Source: an uncultured Gemmatimonadales bacterium (lineage in GTDB: Bacteria > Gemmatimonadota > Gemmatimonadetes > Gemmatimonadales > GWC2-71-9). From it: DNA of 64,000 nucleotides. The translations under genes and the position numbers were made by a program. Numbering within the stretch: the stretch's first letter is position 1; every line of letters begins with the position of its first letter. Below are positions 18,023 to 25,414 of the stretch, one piece after another. Where the stretch lies: positions 535,198-599,197 of the forward strand of contig CAMYLY010000004.1 of assembly GCA_947259405.1 (NCBI GenBank). Reading direction: 5' to 3'. The notes below the pieces were generated by a model. That model searched no databases, was not told the DNA's origin, and saw nothing but the letters and a program-made list of their open reading frames with translations.

Positions 18023-18859
18023 TTACTCTAGGAGGGCGGCGACGTGGGCGTAACTCGTGCGAGCCGATTGCAGTGGGTCAGCCGGATTGTCGTGCTCGAC
18101 GAAGTAGTGTTTTATCCCAGCTCGGACGCTTTCAGCGAAGATCGATGCAAAGTCGATTTGGCCAGCGCCAACGTCCGCCATTGATCCGTCAGAGGCCATA
18201 TCCTTGACGTGAACCATGGGGAACCGTCCGGGGAAGGCGCGAAAGTACGTGAACGGATCGCTGCCTCCTTTGGTGATCCAGAAGAGATCCAGCTCGAACT
18301 GCACCAGTTTGGGATCCGCCTGTTCGAGAATGATGTCGTACGCCAACCGTCCGTCTACGAATTCGAACTCGAAGTCGTGGTTGTGGTATCCGAAGGTCAT
18401 TCCAGCGGCTCCTACACGTTCTGCCACGACGTTGAAACGGTCCACGACACGACGATAGGTATCGGCGCTCACCCGATCTGCGGGGTCGATCCAAGGAACG
18501 ACGAGGTAGTGGTGACCGACCGTTGCAGCAAACTGCAGGGTCGCATCCCAGTCGTTCTCGAGTTCCGGCAACCCAAAATGCGCGGCGGGAGCGGTAAGGC
18601 CGTTGTCGTCGAGCATGGCTCGGATGTCTACTGCCGAGTGACCGAAGTACCCAGCGAACTCCACTTCCGAATAGCCGATGCCGGCGACTGCCTCGAGTGT
18701 GTTGGGCACGCTTTCCCGCATCTCCGACCTCAGCGTGTACAGCTGGATGCCGACCTTCGCGGCGCTGCCGGCGACCCGCTGCGCGGGGGCCGTTCGACAG
18801 GATGCAAGCGACAGGGTAGCTGCGCCCAGCGTGGTGACGACTTCGCGACGTGTGGCCAC
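18023..18859 (-). CDS. Sugar phosphate isomerase/epimerase-like TIM barrel, exported
   Basis: The 278-residue product is an AP endonuclease 2/xylose isomerase-like TIM barrel (PF01261): VGIQLYTLRSEM, FGYHNHDFEFE, VQFELDLFW and VHVKDM carry the usual metal-binding His, Glu and Asp. The leader TRREVVTTLGAATLSLASC is Tat-like and ends in a lipobox cysteine, so it acts outside the cytoplasm. GTG 18859 is chosen because GGAGG lies 5 bases upstream; the longer frame to 19024 has no support. Secreted members of this type occur beside Gfo/Idh/MocA and DUF1080 genes and are thought to work on (keto-)sugars. Confidence 0.9.
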   Translation of the reverse strand: MATRREVVTTLGAATLSLASCRTAPAQRVAGSAAKVGIQLYTLRSEMRESVPNTLEAVAGIGYSEVEFAGYFGHSAVDIRAMLDDNGLTAPAAHFGLPELENDWDATLQFAATVGHHYLVVPWIDPADRVSADTYRRVVDRFNVVAERVGAAGMTFGYHNHDFEFEFVDGRLAYDIILEQADPKLVQFELDLFWITKGGSDPFTYFRAFPGRFPMVHVKDMASDGSMADVGAGQIDFASIFAESVRAGIKHYFVEHDNPADPLQSARTSYAHVAALLE

Positions 18860-18956
18860 GGATTCCTCCGGTCCGAGTGCTCGATAGAGTAAAGTTGTCC
18901 CGGTTGATGGGTGGATGGCTAGGCGTCCTGATCTGCAGGCCGAAATGGAGGAGCGG

Positions 18957-19349
18957 TCAGTTGCGGCGGCGGCGCTGTTGCAGGTAGGCCCCGCCCGCTG
19001 TCCCAGCCAGCACCAACCCCCCAAAGATCCAAGGGTACCAAGTGGGTTGGCCGGGACCTGGTACGCCCTTCGACCACACGATCGGTGCCATCAGCAGCAG
19101 GCCGACGACGAAGCTGTGGGTGATAGCATATCGCGGCGCCACCAGGCCGGTGACCCATCCGCCGATCGTTGCCGCCAAGGGGCTATAGACGAGGCTCGCT
19201 ACCACGAACGGAACGGTGGCATACGGGACCAACCCGGGGGAAGCAGGCTCGAGGAGCGTCATGATCGCGACATACGTGCAGAGGACTACGAGGATGACGG
19301 TAATGACTCCGCCGATGACGACGGCCGCTATGCTCCGAACCACACTCAA
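18957..19349 (-). CDS. Small membrane protein, unknown
   Basis: The product is about 130 residues with four hydrophobic segments (for example SIAAVVIGGVITVILVVLC) and an RRRR C-terminus. A TTG at 19349 overlaps the TGA of msrA (TTGA), matching the local coupling pattern; GTG 19343 is the alternative start. I recognise no family. Position directly after msrA suggests co-expression with the oxidative-repair operon. Confidence 0.6.
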   Translation of the reverse strand: MSVVRSIAAVVIGGVITVILVVLCTYVAIMTLLEPASPGLVPYATVPFVVASLVYSPLAATIGGWVTGLVAPRYAITHSFVVGLLLMAPIVWSKGVPGPGQPTWYPWIFGGLVLAGTAGGAYLQQRRRRN

Positions 19350-19894
19350 TGGGGCTCGGCAGCGCTCCGAAGCTTGCTGGCGAAGCGTTGTCGGAGCTTG
19401 GCCACCTTGGGCGAGATCACGACCTGGCAATACCCCTGGTTTGGATTCTGCCGGTAGTAGTCCTGGTGATACGCTTCGGCCGGGTAGAACTCCGGTACGG
19501 GCGTGATCTCGGTGATCACGGGTTCGTCCCAGATACCCTGCTTCTCGAGATCGGCGACGAGCTCCCGAGCGACGCTGTCCTGTTCAGGCGTGTGCGTGAA
19601 GACGACAGAGCGGTATTGAGACCCGACGTCAGCACCTTGGCGGTTCAGGGTCGTTGGATCGTGAATGGCAAAGAAGATCTCGAGTATCTCACGATACGTG
19701 ATCACCGACGCATCAAATGTGACTTGGACCACCTCTGCGTGCCCCGTCGTTCCAGAGCACACCTCGTGATAGGTCGGGTTGGGGTTGGGACCGCCGGCGT
19801 AGCCCGAGACGACGGACTCGATTCCGTCGACCTCGAGGTAGATGGCCTCGAGACACCAAAAGCATCCACCACCGAGCGTCGCGGTTTCGCTCAT
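19346..19894 (-). CDS. msrA: Peptide methionine-S-sulfoxide reductase
   Basis: The 182-residue enzyme reduces methionine-S-sulfoxide in proteins using thioredoxin. The catalytic motif GGGCFWC places the nucleophilic cysteine at residue 11, followed by GYAGG, TGHAEVVQV and HDPTTLNRQG, all diagnostic. The late QGYCQ segment supplies the resolving cysteine. ATG 19894 overlaps the TGA of the DUF819 gene (ATGA). It shares an operon with an OsmC-like peroxidase, suggesting a joint role in oxidant defence. Confidence 0.97.
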   Translation of the reverse strand: MSETATLGGGCFWCLEAIYLEVDGIESVVSGYAGGPNPNPTYHEVCSGTTGHAEVVQVTFDASVITYREILEIFFAIHDPTTLNRQGADVGSQYRSVVFTHTPEQDSVARELVADLEKQGIWDEPVITEITPVPEFYPAEAYHQDYYRQNPNQGYCQVVISPKVAKLRQRFASKLRSAAEPH

Positions 19895-21141
19895 CCTGCG
19901 GCGACCCTCATGAGCTGTCCACAGATCCATGCGGCATAGGTCCCGACTGCATACCCCAACACGGCCAGTAGGACTCCCACTGGGGCCAATGTCGGATGGA
20001 ACGCTGAGGCCACAATCGGAGCCGAAGCTGCCCCACCGACGTTGGCTTGACTTCCCACGGCGAGGTAGAAGGTCGGAGCCTTGATAGCGCGTCCCACCGA
20101 GAGGAGTAGTACGGCGTGGACGACCATCCACACTCCCCCGACCAGGAAGATCCCCGGTCGCTCGAAGATGGCCATGATGTCCATCCCCATGCCGATCGTG
20201 GCTACCAGGATGTAGAGCATGGCCGAGCCGACCGTGGAGGCGCCGGCGCCCTCGAGACCGCGGGCGGGTGTGAAAGAGAGAATCAATCCTGCTGTCGTCG
20301 CAAATACGATCAGCCAGAAGAAGGAACTCGTGAGACTGAACCTCTCCAGAAATGGGGCATTTGCTTCGATCCACGGCGTGATACCATCTGCTAACACGTG
20401 TGAAAGTCCCATGATGCCAAAGCCAACCGCGCTGATCACCATGAGATCGGTGAGCGTGGGGATGCGCGCATGTTTCGCCTGGAACTCCGCAACGCGGCGC
20501 TTCAACTCCTCGAGTGCGGTGGTGTCCGCCCCGAGCCGCGCATCGATGAGTTTGGATTCACCCGCCAGGTACAAGAGGAAGGCCAACCAGATGCTCGCGA
20601 CCATGACGTCGACCGCGACCATCGCGGAAAACAACTCATCGCCGACCTCGAAGACCTCCTTCATGGCGACCTGATTCGCGCTCCCGCCGATCCAACTGCC
20701 TGCAACAGTAGTCAAACCGCGCCAGACGGCATCTGGGCCCTGTCCGCCAACCGTCTCAGGCGAGACCACGGAAAACACGAGAATTGCCACGGGTCCCCCC
20801 AGGAGGATGCCAATGGTCCCCGTCCCAAACATGATGAGGGCCTTGGGGCCCAGTCGCATGATGGCGTCGAGGTCTATGCTGAGGGTCAACAGGACCAACG
20901 TCGCCGGAAGGAGATAGCGAGACGCGACGAAGTATAGCCGCGACTGTTCGCCATCGATGATGCCTGCGCTATTGAATAGGGAAGGGATGAAATAACAGAG
21001 CAGGAGCGTTGGGACGTACTTGTAGAACTTCTTGAAGGCGGGATGAGAGGAGCGCGATGTGTGGAAAATGGCTCCCAGGATGAGAGCCAAGATGCCAAGT
21101 ACGGCCGCGTCGTTGGTGATAAGCGCAGTGCTTTCCTCCAC
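19891..21141 (-). CDS. DUF819 family membrane protein (YjcL-like)
   Basis: The 416-residue protein has about ten or eleven membrane segments and the DUF819 pattern, including LTLSIDLDAIMRLGPKALI and GSWIGGSANQVAMKE. The family resembles secondary transporters but has no agreed substrate. The GTG at 21141 has GGAGG just upstream, and the gene starts 8 bases after the OsmC-like stop. It is coupled to msrA downstream by ATGA. Confidence 0.88.
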   Translation of the reverse strand: MEESTALITNDAAVLGILALILGAIFHTSRSSHPAFKKFYKYVPTLLLCYFIPSLFNSAGIIDGEQSRLYFVASRYLLPATLVLLTLSIDLDAIMRLGPKALIMFGTGTIGILLGGPVAILVFSVVSPETVGGQGPDAVWRGLTTVAGSWIGGSANQVAMKEVFEVGDELFSAMVAVDVMVASIWLAFLLYLAGESKLIDARLGADTTALEELKRRVAEFQAKHARIPTLTDLMVISAVGFGIMGLSHVLADGITPWIEANAPFLERFSLTSSFFWLIVFATTAGLILSFTPARGLEGAGASTVGSAMLYILVATIGMGMDIMAIFERPGIFLVGGVWMVVHAVLLLSVGRAIKAPTFYLAVGSQANVGGAASAPIVASAFHPTLAPVGVLLAVLGYAVGTYAAWICGQLMRVAAG

Positions 21142-21149
21142 AGGGCCTC

Positions 21150-21608
21150 CTAAAACTCGTCTCGGTCGGCGGTCCAGCTAACTTCGACCGCTCCGGCCAA
21201 CGACTGTGCCGTCGGACATTTGGCTTGATGCGTCTTCAGCGCTCTGTCCACCTTCTCACGGTCAGCGCGCGGTGTACGCAATCGGTAGTGTATCTCCACC
21301 GCCGTCAACACGGGAATCTTCCCTTGCAGCTCGCTGGTGCCCTTGACCGTTGCCCGAATTGCGCCTGGCTCCATCGTGACCCCGCGCACCTCCAGTGCGC
21401 CGTTCAGTGTCCCGAGCATTCAAGCCGCCGTGCTCGCAACCACGTAATCAACCGGCAGCGGTAGATCCTTGGCGTCGATCCGGTAGTGCGCTTTAATGGG
21501 CCCGTGGACGCCAAAGTCGATGGACGTGGCGGGTTCAAAGGTCGCTCGGCGGTGGACTCCGTCCACCTTCTCCACCGTGGCGTGGGATACGTAGAATGGT
21601 TCGGTCAT
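21150..21608 (-). CDS. OsmC-like peroxide-defence protein with in-frame TGA (putative selenoprotein)
   Basis: Two frames separated only by one TGA (21420-21422) form a complete OsmC/YhfA-like protein of 152 residues if the TGA is read as selenocysteine 63. The TGA sits where the family has its peroxidatic cysteine (VVAST-AA-U-MLGTLNGALEVRG). The second catalytic cysteine is intact in AKCPTAQSL, 68 positions later, close to the E. coli OsmC spacing. The RNA just after the TGA can form a 6-bp hairpin with a small loop (21384-21400), positioned like a bacterial SECIS. ATG 21608 has GGAG upstream. OsmC proteins reduce organic hydroperoxides. The alternative, a nonsense mutation or sequencing error, is less likely given the position. 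Confidence 0.82.
21384..21400 (-). promoter_or_regulatory. Candidate bacterial SECIS hairpin
   Basis: On the minus strand GCGCAC and GTGCGC form a perfect 6-bp stem closed by the 5-base loop TGGAG. The loop begins 25 bases after the TGA at 21420-21422 and has G as its second base. Bacterial SECIS elements lie immediately downstream of the UGA, with a small apical loop carrying a G in its first two bases about 16-37 bases away, so all three criteria are met. This supports reading the TGA as selenocysteine; it is not proof. Confidence 0.65.
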
Positions 21609-21633
21609 GCGAGAAGCTCCGGGATTCGGGGGG

Positions 21634-22419
21634 TCACGACTTCCGTCGAGAGAACTTGAGCCCCGACCAGGTCTCGTCAATAGCGCAGATCTTGTAGTCG
21701 ACCAACCCGTTCGCGAGTCCGGTCGATCGGACGTCATTTTGAGTCACGTCGGTCGCCACCCCGGAGCTCTGCTTCGGCCACGCAATCCAGAGACCGCCGT
21801 CACCAACGGCCTTCGCGAACGCAACGATACGACTCTGCAGGTCGCGCCGCGATTGCGTGAACCAGATCGTGAGGTCCCGTTTTCCCCGAACGCTGCGGCG
21901 GAACGTGACGCTAGGCGGTAACGGAGTGAGGCTATCCTCGAACCCCTTGGGCGCGTTCACCAGTGCCACCGTATGGGAGGCCTTGATTCCCAGCTTTTTG
22001 ACGAGTGGCGTTCCCGAGTATCCGGCTAGGGCGGAAGCCGGCGGCACCCGGTCCTTCGGTGGATTCACGAGCGCCTGCTTGATCGCGCTTCGCGCTTGGC
22101 TCCACTGGGCGAACACGGCATTGTGCACCACGCGTCGAGTCTTCGCGATAGCATCTCGTTTGCCATCGAGAAAGACGATCGGGATGTGTCGAGTTGCCTT
22201 CCGGGTTCGGGCGTCGAGCGCGACATCACGGCCGACGCTCGGTGCGTGTGTCAGGTCGATCACCAAGGCATCAGGCGGCCGCTCTCGCATCGTGCGCAAC
22301 ATGTCGGGGCCAACCGCCTCGTACGAAATCGTATACCCCGCCTTCCGCAGTTGCGCGATCCGTGCCTTGGCTTCCTGCGCGTTGCTGTGAATCAGTCGTA
22401 GTCGTCGTTTGCGTGGCAT
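21634..22419 (-). CDS. Receiver-like domain fused to DUF3052
   Basis: The 261-residue protein has an N-terminal part resembling a response-regulator receiver fold (PDALVIDLTHAPSVG, then HIPIVFLDGK), although the classic acidic pocket is incomplete. The C-terminal part begins GYSGTPLVKKLGIKASH and ends with DYKICAIDETWSGLKF, the pattern of DUF3052 proteins. The family function is unknown. The start is ATG 22419, 4 bases after the stop of a frameshifted upstream gene. It lies 25 bases upstream of the OsmC gene, in the same run. Confidence 0.8.
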   Translation of the reverse strand: MPRKRRLRLIHSNAQEAKARIAQLRKAGYTISYEAVGPDMLRTMRERPPDALVIDLTHAPSVGRDVALDARTRKATRHIPIVFLDGKRDAIAKTRRVVHNAVFAQWSQARSAIKQALVNPPKDRVPPASALAGYSGTPLVKKLGIKASHTVALVNAPKGFEDSLTPLPPSVTFRRSVRGKRDLTIWFTQSRRDLQSRIVAFAKAVGDGGLWIAWPKQSSGVATDVTQNDVRSTGLANGLVDYKICAIDETWSGLKFSRRKS

Positions 22420-22423
22420 GGGA

Positions 22424-22788
22424 CTATTCCGCGCCGCACTCGAACGTCAGGATCGTGGTCTCACCACCTACGTGCTCCAGCATGATCTGATTCACAAGGA
22501 ACTCGGTTATGAGAGCTTGGTCGGGCGTTGGGCCGCGGGTCTCGCGACGCTCGAAATCGGCGAGGTCCTTCCCCTTCGCCACCAAACCATAGAATGCCTC
22601 CGAGAACTCAAGATGGCTTTCAAGCGCAAAGTGTGCGAGATGTGCTGCACCCGGCCCGGTGGGGGGTGCTGCCAGGTGGACGTCGAATCACGAACGAGCT
22701 GCAGGCTGTCCGGGCCGTCGCGGCCACGCTTGAGGCGTATCTCCAGTCTGAGCTTCTGTGATGCCATGTGCTTTGAGGTCAGAGACAT
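22424..22788 (-). pseudogene. Conserved hypothetical protein interrupted by a homopolymer frameshift
   Basis: The N-terminal half (MASQKLRLEIRLK to TSTWQHPP) and the C-terminal half (AAHLAHFALESHLEFSEAFYGLVAKGKDL, then DFERRETRGPTPDQALITEF) are in different frames. They join perfectly if one base is added to the six-G run at 22661-22666, giving 114-121 residues. The joined sequence resembles small bacterial proteins with a HFALE segment and a GLxAxGxDL segment of unknown function. ATG 22767 or 22788 could be the start. A base-call error in the homopolymer is as likely as a true mutation. It is followed 4 bases later by the DUF3052 gene. Confidence 0.65.
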
Positions 22789-22800
22789 TAGGTTGATAGT

Positions 22801-23442
22801 ATGACGCTGATCAAGTGCCCGGCCTGCGGCCACACGGTGTTGAGCGTTGCTTCCCTCTGTCCGAACTGCCACGAGCAACTCGGAACGGAATCAGATGCGT
22901 CTCATGCCGCGGACGAATTGGTCCACTGTCGGAAGTGCGGCGAGCTGATGACTCGGCGAGCGCGGCGGTGCCCCCATTGTCGTTACGCTCATGGGACGCG
23001 ACGTACTGCGGTCTTCGCCATTGCGGCGGTCGTTCTGCTCGTCGTTGCAGGCGGCTGGTTCGTCGTGAGCCGGCAAGATCGTCCTACTCCCGATCCGATT
23101 GCCGCGGAGTTGCCTCCCGCGGCGCAGACTCCCAATCCACCGGTGATCAGCGCCCCTGTCGAAGTTGAGACGGATACGGTCCCGTCCGTGGAGCTAAGCC
23201 CTGAGGCGGTGTCGTCCGGGTCGGTGTCGAAGGTGACACGCTTTGCACTTGAATGGGCCAACATCCGAGCTGCGCGCGGGCTCGACAGCGATATCATCGC
23301 GATTCTGCGGCCAGGTCAGGCCGTGTCGGTCGGTGATTGGGAGCGCGGATGGTGGGGCGTCTACCTGGGCGACAGCCTTGTCGGGTACGTGGCGGCGGTG
23401 CTCATGGACACGGTCCCTCCGCAGCCCAATACTTCGTCGTAG
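22801..23442 (+). CDS. Double zinc-ribbon, single-pass membrane protein with SH3-like domain
   Basis: The 213-residue protein has two zinc ribbons in its first 65 residues (KCPACGH...CPNCHE and CRKCGE...CPHCRY), then a transmembrane segment at about residues 70-87. A proline-rich linker follows, then a C-terminal bacterial SH3-like domain (WANIRAARGLDSDIIAILRPG to WWGVYLGDSLVGYV). This topology puts the ribbons in the cytoplasm and the SH3 domain outside, where such domains often bind peptidoglycan. It is divergent from the adjacent broken gene with only about 12 bases between starts, so the promoters must overlap genes. Confidence 0.8.
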   Translation: MTLIKCPACGHTVLSVASLCPNCHEQLGTESDASHAADELVHCRKCGELMTRRARRCPHCRYAHGTRRTAVFAIAAVVLLVVAGGWFVVSRQDRPTPDPIAAELPPAAQTPNPPVISAPVEVETDTVPSVELSPEAVSSGSVSKVTRFALEWANIRAARGLDSDIIAILRPGQAVSVGDWERGWWGVYLGDSLVGYVAAVLMDTVPPQPNTSS

Positions 23443-23466
23443 GTCCACTCCTCACACGCATCGGTT

Positions 23467-24213
23467 TCACCGATGTTCGGGATTCTCGTAATCGAATCGG
23501 CACCCTGCATCCCATTCAGATCGCTGGTTCCCGTGTGCGGGTATGCCGCCCACGTCTTTGATAATCCGCGCCAGGTGCAGGAGATTCCAGGTCATGAACG
23601 TGGTGTTGCGGTTCGTGAAATCATTTTCCGGACCACCTGATCCTTCATCGAGGTACGAGGGACCCGGCCCGGCCTCGCCAATCCACCCGGCGTCGGCTTG
23701 AGGAGGGATCACGTAACCGATGTGCTGGAGCGAATACAGAATGTTCATGGCGCAGTGCTTGACGCCGTCTTCGTTCCCGGTGATCAGACACCCGCCCACG
23801 CGGCCATAGTAGGCGTACTGCCCTGCTTCATTGAGCTGGCTCGAGGTTGAGTAGAGTCGCTCGATGATCTGCGTGCACACCGACGATTTCTCACCTAGCC
23901 AAATTGGTGATCCAAGGACGAGAATGTCTGCGGCACTTACCTTCTTGTACATCTCGGGCCAGTCATCGGCTTCCCACCCGTGCTCCGTCATGTCCGGATA
24001 CACCCCGACGGCGATATCGTGATCGATCGGTCTGAGCGAGTCGACCGATACGCCGTTCTTCTCCATGATGGCACGGCTGATCTGGATAAGGCCTTCCGTG
24101 TGCGACAGCGCTGGCGACCGCTTCAGCGTGCAATTGAGGAACAGCGCGCGGAGGTCCGAGAAGTCCCATCGACTGTCTGCACACATCTGCAACTGCCGCT
24201 CGTTCAAGGCCAC
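23467..24213 (-). CDS. Flavodoxin-fold NAD(P)H:FMN reductase family protein
   Basis: The 248-residue product fits the NADPH-dependent FMN reductase/flavodoxin-like fold (PF03358): LFLNCTLKRSP is the phosphate loop region, DILVLGSPIWLGEKSS is the central strand and loop, and GGCLITGNEDG follows. These proteins bind FMN and reduce quinones, nitro compounds or metals; the substrate is unknown here. The start is GTG 24213 with GGAG 8 bases upstream. It stands alone, with about 200 bases before the molybdenum hydroxylase genes. Confidence 0.85.
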   Translation of the reverse strand: MALNERQLQMCADSRWDFSDLRALFLNCTLKRSPALSHTEGLIQISRAIMEKNGVSVDSLRPIDHDIAVGVYPDMTEHGWEADDWPEMYKKVSAADILVLGSPIWLGEKSSVCTQIIERLYSTSSQLNEAGQYAYYGRVGGCLITGNEDGVKHCAMNILYSLQHIGYVIPPQADAGWIGEAGPGPSYLDEGSGGPENDFTNRNTTFMTWNLLHLARIIKDVGGIPAHGNQRSEWDAGCRFDYENPEHR

Positions 24214-24416
24214 CGAGGATCTCCTGCCAGGGTTTGTAAGGACTGGTGCTCTCGTGGGACAGAGCCCTGCACCGTTCGTTCGCTATTCAGGTCCGGAGCG
24301 GAGCCTGCCTCGTTCTCGCGGCTCGGTCAATACACGCTCGCGGAAGTCTAAGCGGTCTTCCAGGTCCCAAAGGCGCCCTGGGTCCTAACGGATGCGCAAT
24401 CGTGCACGATCGGTGC
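24214..24416. other. Intergenic stretch, no gene seen
   Basis: About 200 bases separate the flavodoxin gene start from the stop of the molybdenum hydroxylase FAD-subunit gene. No convincing ORF, tRNA or strong palindrome was found. It should hold the flavodoxin promoter and the end of the hydroxylase operon; a weak imperfect GC-rich dyad near 24360-24390 could be a terminator. Confidence 0.4.
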
Positions 24417-25412
24417 CTATGTCCGCTTTCGTTTGCGAAGCTCGCGCAGGGCACGAGCAACATATTCGCGCGTCATCTCCTTCCGCCAAGCCAGCCCGAA
24501 GTCCGTGTTGTCCATCGGCTTGGATGGCTTGAATGCTGCGCTAGCGGCCTCTGCGATGGCGTCGTCCTCCAGCGCCGTCCCGATGACGGCCTTGGCCGCC
24601 TCCTGCACCGCATAGGGGTAGCTGGCGACGGCCCCCAGGACGATGCGGGCGTCCGCAATCAGATCGCCTTCCCATCGGAGCCACGCGGCTACGCTGAGCA
24701 CCGGGAAATCGAACGACCCCCGGCGCCGCAACTTGAGATACGTAGCGTCCCACCCGTTCGCCGACGGCAGCCGAATCTCCGTGAGAATCTCGTCAGGTTG
24801 CTTGGCGAGATAGTCGATGCCGTCGTTGTTGAAGAAGGCGGACGCGGGGACCACCCGCTCGGATTCGCGACCGGCAAGTACGAACTCTGCGTCGAGGGCC
24901 ACCGTGACCGGCGCGGTATCGCTTGAGTTGACCGCCCAGCATCGAGGGCTCGAGGGCGCCACCCAGCAGATGTTACCGTCTTTTTTCAGGCAGAAGTCGA
25001 TCGACTTTCGCCACTCGTATGTCTGGTTGTAGTACGTACATCGCGTGTCGAGACAGAGATTTCCGCCGATCGTTCCCATGTTCCGGAGCAGTGGGGTACT
25101 GACGAGGTACGCGGCATGCGCGAGCGCCGGATATGATTTTACGATTTTCTTATGGGTATGCAGCTCCGTCAGCGTGACGCCCGCCCGTACGGACAGTGGT
25201 GAGCCTTTCGTCCCACCTGTGATACGCCGCAGCGCCTTGATTCCACTGAGGGAAATCACGACGCGCGGCTCTTGATGCCGGCGTTTCATATTGGGGTAAA
25301 GGTCGGTGCCACCGGCGACGTACATCGCGTCGGGTCCGTGGTCCGCCTTCATCTTGAGGGCCTGAAAGAGCGTGGTGGGCTTCAGGTATGTGAATGGGGG
25401 GAGCCGTAGCAT
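24417..25412 (-). CDS. Molybdenum hydroxylase FAD subunit with 4Fe-4S insertion (HcrB/CoxM-like)
   Basis: The 331-residue subunit has the FAD-binding motifs YVAGGTDLYPNMKR and MGTIGGNLCLDTRC of the xanthine dehydrogenase/CO dehydrogenase medium subunit. It carries an extra cysteine segment: C125, C141, C149 and C158. The spacing 16-8-9 equals that of the [4Fe-4S] loop known in the beta subunit of 4-hydroxybenzoyl-CoA reductase. So electrons may pass through an additional cluster and the enzyme may run reductively. ATG 25412 starts 2 bases after the Mo-subunit stop. No CoA ligase or aromatic pathway gene is nearby, so the substrate is open. Confidence 0.9.
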   Translation of the reverse strand: MLRLPPFTYLKPTTLFQALKMKADHGPDAMYVAGGTDLYPNMKRRHQEPRVVISLSGIKALRRITGGTKGSPLSVRAGVTLTELHTHKKIVKSYPALAHAAYLVSTPLLRNMGTIGGNLCLDTRCTYYNQTYEWRKSIDFCLKKDGNICWVAPSSPRCWAVNSSDTAPVTVALDAEFVLAGRESERVVPASAFFNNDGIDYLAKQPDEILTEIRLPSANGWDATYLKLRRRGSFDFPVLSVAAWLRWEGDLIADARIVLGAVASYPYAVQEAAKAVIGTALEDDAIAEAASAAFKPSKPMDNTDFGLAWRKEMTREYVARALRELRKRKRT

Positions 25413-25414
25413 CG

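Noticed and set aside
21150-21737. Two separate small genes split at the TGA
   Set aside because: Each half alone lacks one of the two OsmC catalytic residues, there is no ribosome site before the second ATG, and the frame is identical across the TGA.
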